Part shown: positions 62,004 through 64,000 of the stretch, in pieces
How the letters are laid out: each line of letters begins with the position of its first letter
Position numbering within the stretch: position 1 is the stretch's first letter
Source: CBDCNH01 sp965219015
GTDB lineage: Bacteria; Pseudomonadota; Alphaproteobacteria; Rhodobacterales; Rhodobacteraceae
Direction: 5' to 3'
Assembly: GCA_965219015.1 (NCBI GenBank)
Contig: CBDCNH010000011.1
Location: 248,001 to 312,000 of the forward strand
DNA length: 64,000 bases
The notes under the pieces: model-generated
Seen by the model: only the letters and a program-made list of their open reading frames with translations
What the model was told of the DNA's origin: nothing
The model's database searches: none
Program-made: the position numbers and the translations under genes

Positions 62004-62255
62004 CAAGAGCGCATCCCGGTCACAGTCGATGCGGAGCTCCTCGAGGTGCTGGACGTGACCGCTGGTGGCGCCCTTGATCCAGAGCTCGCCCCGGCTCCGC
62101 GACCAGTAGGTCACGCGACCGGTGGCGAGCGTGGCGGCGAGGCTCTCGCGCGACATCCACGCGAGCATCAGCACCTCGCCGGTCGCGGCATCCTGCGCCA
62201 CGGCCGGGATGAGGCCGGCCGCGGTCCAGGCAAGGGTCTCGGGGTCGAGGGGCAT
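61884..62255 (-). CDS. hisI: Phosphoribosyl-AMP cyclohydrolase
   Basis: 123 residues. The family core is EVLMLAWMSRESLAATLATG, WSRSRGELWIKGATSGHVQ and IDCDRDALLLRV, with the Mg/Zn-binding Asp/Cys and ACHTGRKTCFF. It opens the purine ring in histidine synthesis. It is a lone HisI without the HisE half. The stop lies 120 bp inside convergent gluQ. Confidence 0.95.
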   Translation of the reverse strand: MPLDPETLAWTAAGLIPAVAQDAATGEVLMLAWMSRESLAATLATGRVTYWSRSRGELWIKGATSGHVQHLEELRIDCDRDALLLRVRQVGPACHTGRKTCFFTSLQGDAEVTVREPEAPAEA

Positions 62256-62311
62256 GGCTTTCCAATCGCCGGTGGCACCCCTATCTAGAGGCTCCGGGAA
62301 GGAAGCGAAAC

Positions 62312-62749
62312 ATGGGCGACAGCGATCTCATCCAGCTTTACTCGGCGCGGATCCTGGCACTCGCGTCGGACCTGCCGCGCACGCGCCGGCTCGACGGGCC
62401 GCACGCGACCGTCCGCAAGCGCTCGCCGCTCTGCGGCTCCACGGTGACCGTGGACATCCGGATCGCCGACGGACGCATCGCCGACTACGGCCAGGACGTG
62501 AAGGCCTGCGCTCTCGGCCAGGCGGCAGCGGCGGTGATCGGGGGTGCCGCGATCGGTCGAACGCAGCCGGAAATCAATACGTTGCGCGACGAACTTCGCG
62601 CGATGCTCAAAGCGGACGGACCGGCACCGCAGGCGCCCTTCGACGGGCTCGAGGTGCTGCTTCCAGCGCGGGACTACAAGAACCGCCATGCGTCGATCCT
62701 GCTGACCGCCGAAGCGCTGGCAGAAGCGTTCGAGGCAGCGCAAGCCTAG
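62312..62749 (+). CDS. NifU-like iron-sulfur scaffold domain protein
   Basis: 145 residues of the IscU/NifU N-terminal type. Two of the usual Cys (SPLCGSTVTVDI; VKACALGQAAAAVI) are kept. The third Cys position, which in IscU lies near the C-terminus, is replaced in the segment ARDYKNRHASILL, where no Cys is present. It may thus be a relative rather than an active scaffold. GGAAGGAAG lies about six bases before the ATG. It is divergent from hisI; its stop abuts the terminator of the next gene. Confidence 0.85.
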   Translation: MGDSDLIQLYSARILALASDLPRTRRLDGPHATVRKRSPLCGSTVTVDIRIADGRIADYGQDVKACALGQAAAAVIGGAAIGRTQPEINTLRDELRAMLKADGPAPQAPFDGLEVLLPARDYKNRHASILLTAEALAEAFEAAQA

Positions 62750-62782
62750 AAAAAAGGCCGCCACTCGGTCGGAGCGGCGGCC
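62750..62782 (-). terminator. Intrinsic terminator of the SOS small gene
   Basis: On the minus strand GGCCGCC, a 13-base loop and GGCGGCC are followed by six T. It is a classic Rho-independent terminator, 40 bp after the small gene stop and flush with the convergent NifU-like stop (it could serve both strands for the hairpin, but the T-run is for the minus strand). Confidence 0.88.
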
Positions 62783-62824
62783 AGACGGGGCCGCGGGGAC
62801 AGCGGAGCGGCGGCCCGGGAAACG

Positions 62825-62929
62825 TCAGCCGGCCGGAAAATGCAGCATCGCGAGGAGCATGACGACCAGGGCACCGACGCTGGCGACGTCGGCGCCGTAG
62901 GCCACGGATGAAAGAGCTCGGGTCCGCAT
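62825..62929 (-). CDS. SOS-box-controlled 34-residue membrane peptide
   Basis: A 34-codon ORF from ATG 62929, too short for usual gene finders. The translation begins MRTRALSSVAYGADVAS, followed by one hydrophobic helix (VGALVVMLLAMLHF) and a short end PAG. The start has GGGAGG five bases upstream. Its own promoter carries an SOS box over the -10 element, and a strong terminator follows. This is a complete transcription unit. Caulobacter SidA, a 29-residue SOS-induced inner-membrane inhibitor of division acting on FtsW, has the same size, topology and LexA control; equivalence is inferred by architecture, not by sequence. It lies 83 bp after recG. Confidence 0.75.
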   Translation of the reverse strand: MRTRALSSVAYGADVASVGALVVMLLAMLHFPAG

Positions 62930-62945
62930 CGCAACCTCCCTGAAT

Positions 62946-62960
62946 GTTCTGTGAATGTTC
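62946..62960 (-). promoter_or_regulatory. LexA/SOS box of the small membrane gene
   Basis: GTTCTGTGAATGTTC (plus strand) is a perfect match to the alphaproteobacterial LexA site GTTC-N7-GTTC. GAATGTTC occurs twice here as direct repeats 11 bp apart (62942-62949 and 62953-62960), and a third, inverted copy GAACATTC is at 62983-62990. The box covers the -10 element, so LexA would repress directly. Confidence 0.85.
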
Positions 62961-62982
62961 TAGAAATCTTTACCATTGTAAA
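62954..62982 (-). promoter_or_regulatory. Promoter of the SOS small gene
   Basis: On the minus strand TTTACA (62982-62977), 17 bases, AACATT (62959-62954). The start of transcription would be near 62947, with an 18-base leader to the ATG. A dyad TCTTTAC-CATT-GTAAAGA (62967-62984) overlaps the spacer and -35. Confidence 0.6.
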
Positions 62983-63012
62983 GAACATTCGAAGACCGAC
63001 GGGCCACGGGTC

Positions 63013-64000
63013 TCAGCCGACGGTGATCCAGCGCGTCGCGTCGGCATGGTCGAGCAGATGCAGGAGCACGCGTGCCGCCTGCCCGCGCGGGCCTTCGAGC
63101 ATCGGATCGGCGCCGAGCAGCGCGCGCGCGTCGCGCTGCGCGACCGCCATCAGCGCGCCCTGCCGCTCGAGATCGGCGACGCGGAATCGCGGCAGCCCGG
63201 ACTGCGCCGTCCCGATCACGTCGCCCGCGCCGCGAATCGCCAGGTCCTCCTCGGCGATGCGGAACCCGTCCTCGGTGTCGCGCAGGAGCGTCAGCCGCCG
63301 GGCCGCGGCCTCTCCGAGCGGCGGCTGGTACAGCAGGAGGCACGTCGAGGCGGCACTCCCCCGGCCGACCCGTCCGCGAAGCTGGTGGAGCTGCGCCAGC
63401 CCGAAGCTCTCGGCGCGCTCGATCACCATGATCGTGGCGTTGGGGACGTTGACGCCCACCTCGATCACCGTCGTCGCGACGAGCACGCCCACGCGGCCCC
63501 TGGCGAAGGCCGCCATCGCCGCGTCCTTTTCCGCGGGCGGCATCTGTCCATGCACCAGCGCCACCCGGCCCGCCCCGAGCGCCGTGGCAAGCCGCAGCGC
63601 CCGGTCCGTCGCGGCGGCGAGGTCCACCGCCGCGCTCTCCTCCACGAGCGGGCACACCCAATAGGCCTGCCGCCCGGCCGCGACCGCGTCCCGCAGATGC
63701 GCCACGACCTCGTCGATGCGGACCGCCGGCACCAGCGCCGTCGCGATCGGCTGCCGGCCGGGCGGCTTCTCGTCGAGCACCGAGACGTCCATGTGCCCGA
63801 ACTGCGCGAGACTGAGGCTGCGCGGGATCGGCGTCGCGGTCATCACCAGCACGTCGGTCGCCCGGCCCTTCAGACCCAGCTCCTTGCGCTGCGCGACGCC
63901 GAAGCGGTGCTGCTCGTCGATGACCGCGAGGCGCAGGTCGTGAAACGCGACGGCGCGCTGAAAGACCGCATGGGTGCCGACGAGGATGTCGATCTCGCCC
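63013..64000 (-). CDS. recG: ATP-dependent DNA helicase RecG (5' part outside window)
   Basis: About 329 C-terminal residues, running off the right edge. The visible helicase motifs are II (AVIDEQHRFGVAQR), III (VMTATPIPRSL), IV-V region (VALVHGQMPPAEKDAAMAAF; VLVATTVIEVGVNVPNATIM) and VI (QLHQLRGRVGRG). RecG remodels stalled replication forks and Holliday junctions. The end ATRWITVG is the natural stop at 63013. It is followed by the SOS small gene on the same strand. Confidence 0.97.
   Translation of the reverse strand, partial: GEIDILVGTHAVFQRAVAFHDLRLAVIDEQHRFGVAQRKELGLKGRATDVLVMTATPIPRSLSLAQFGHMDVSVLDEKPPGRQPIATALVPAVRIDEVVAHLRDAVAAGRQAYWVCPLVEESAAVDLAAATDRALRLATALGAGRVALVHGQMPPAEKDAAMAAFARGRVGVLVATTVIEVGVNVPNATIMVIERAESFGLAQLHQLRGRVGRGSAASTCLLLYQPPLGEAAARRLTLLRDTEDGFRIAEEDLAIRGAGDVIGTAQSGLPRFRVADLERQGALMAVAQRDARALLGADPMLEGPRGQAARVLLHLLDHADATRWITVG

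Noticed and set aside
62746..62988. An 80-codon minus-strand ORF covering the SOS small gene
   Set aside because: It is in another frame, passes through the terminator and promoter, and has no ribosome binding site. The 34-codon frame has all signals.

Overview
The window is very GC-rich, gene-dense DNA from the chromosome of an alphaproteobacterium, most likely a member of the Rhodobacterales. The evidence is the gene content and the regulatory sites. There is a cckA-type hybrid kinase preceded by a full TTAA-N7-TTAA CtrA box, an alphaproteobacterial GTTC-N7-GTTC SOS box, an aglEFGK/aglR sugar-uptake cluster, a usg gene, trmFO, an NAD(P) epimerase, and many GTG starts and ATGA/GTGA gene overlaps. 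No transposase, integrase, rRNA operon or CRISPR array was seen.

Layout. 1-1667: an EF-hand secreted protein (cut by the window edge), a YciI-like protein and an NAD(P)-dependent epimerase. 1640-20706: a type I secretion locus on the minus strand. It consists of one giant gene (5,328 residues) built of cadherin/Ig-like, lectin-like, malectin-like and sugar-dehydrogenase-like propeller modules, followed by its PrtD-type ABC exporter and HlyD/PrtE-type adaptor. 20707-21371 is a less GC-rich upstream region. 21372-24899: cckA and an RsmB-like rRNA methyltransferase. 25054-29761: a tightly overlapping SDR / GH15 glucoamylase / amidohydrolase operon. 29764-30499: a TrmH-family methyltransferase just downstream of tRNA-Thr(UGU). 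30661-33735: envelope genes (Ala/Pro-rich membrane protein, Sel1-repeat protein, OmpA-like protein). 34678-37928: a lone fliG, two small exported proteins and purB. 37981-43294: DUF6314 protein, bioY, moaA, a GNAT acetyltransferase, a neutral zinc metallopeptidase, a YqaA-like membrane protein, dsbB and a 44-residue basic protein. 43392-51690: the agl ABC uptake operon (aglEFGK), divergent from aglR, a GH1 glycosidase and glucokinase, with two AglR operators between the two arms. 51687-55377: cysS-cimA-squalene/phytoene synthase-like operon. 55436-55934: two minisatellites. 56005-64000: a membrane protein, usg, gyrA-trmFO-gluQ, hisI, a NifU-like protein, a 34-residue SOS-box-controlled membrane peptide and the 3' part of recG.

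How the parts work together. The agl block imports an oligoglucoside, hydrolyses it (GH1) and phosphorylates glucose (glk). The GH15/SDR operon would also release and oxidise glucose. The giant secreted protein carries many carbohydrate-binding folds, so a carbohydrate surface is its likely target. cckA and fliG each have a CtrA-type site about 45-60 bp upstream of the start codon, tying this DNA to the CckA-ChpT-CtrA control of cell cycle and motility.

The most interesting unannotated element is the small gene at 62825-62929. It has its own promoter, an SOS box lying over the -10 region, a strong ribosome binding site, a single predicted membrane helix and a textbook intrinsic terminator. 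This is the architecture of SidA-like SOS cell-division inhibitors.
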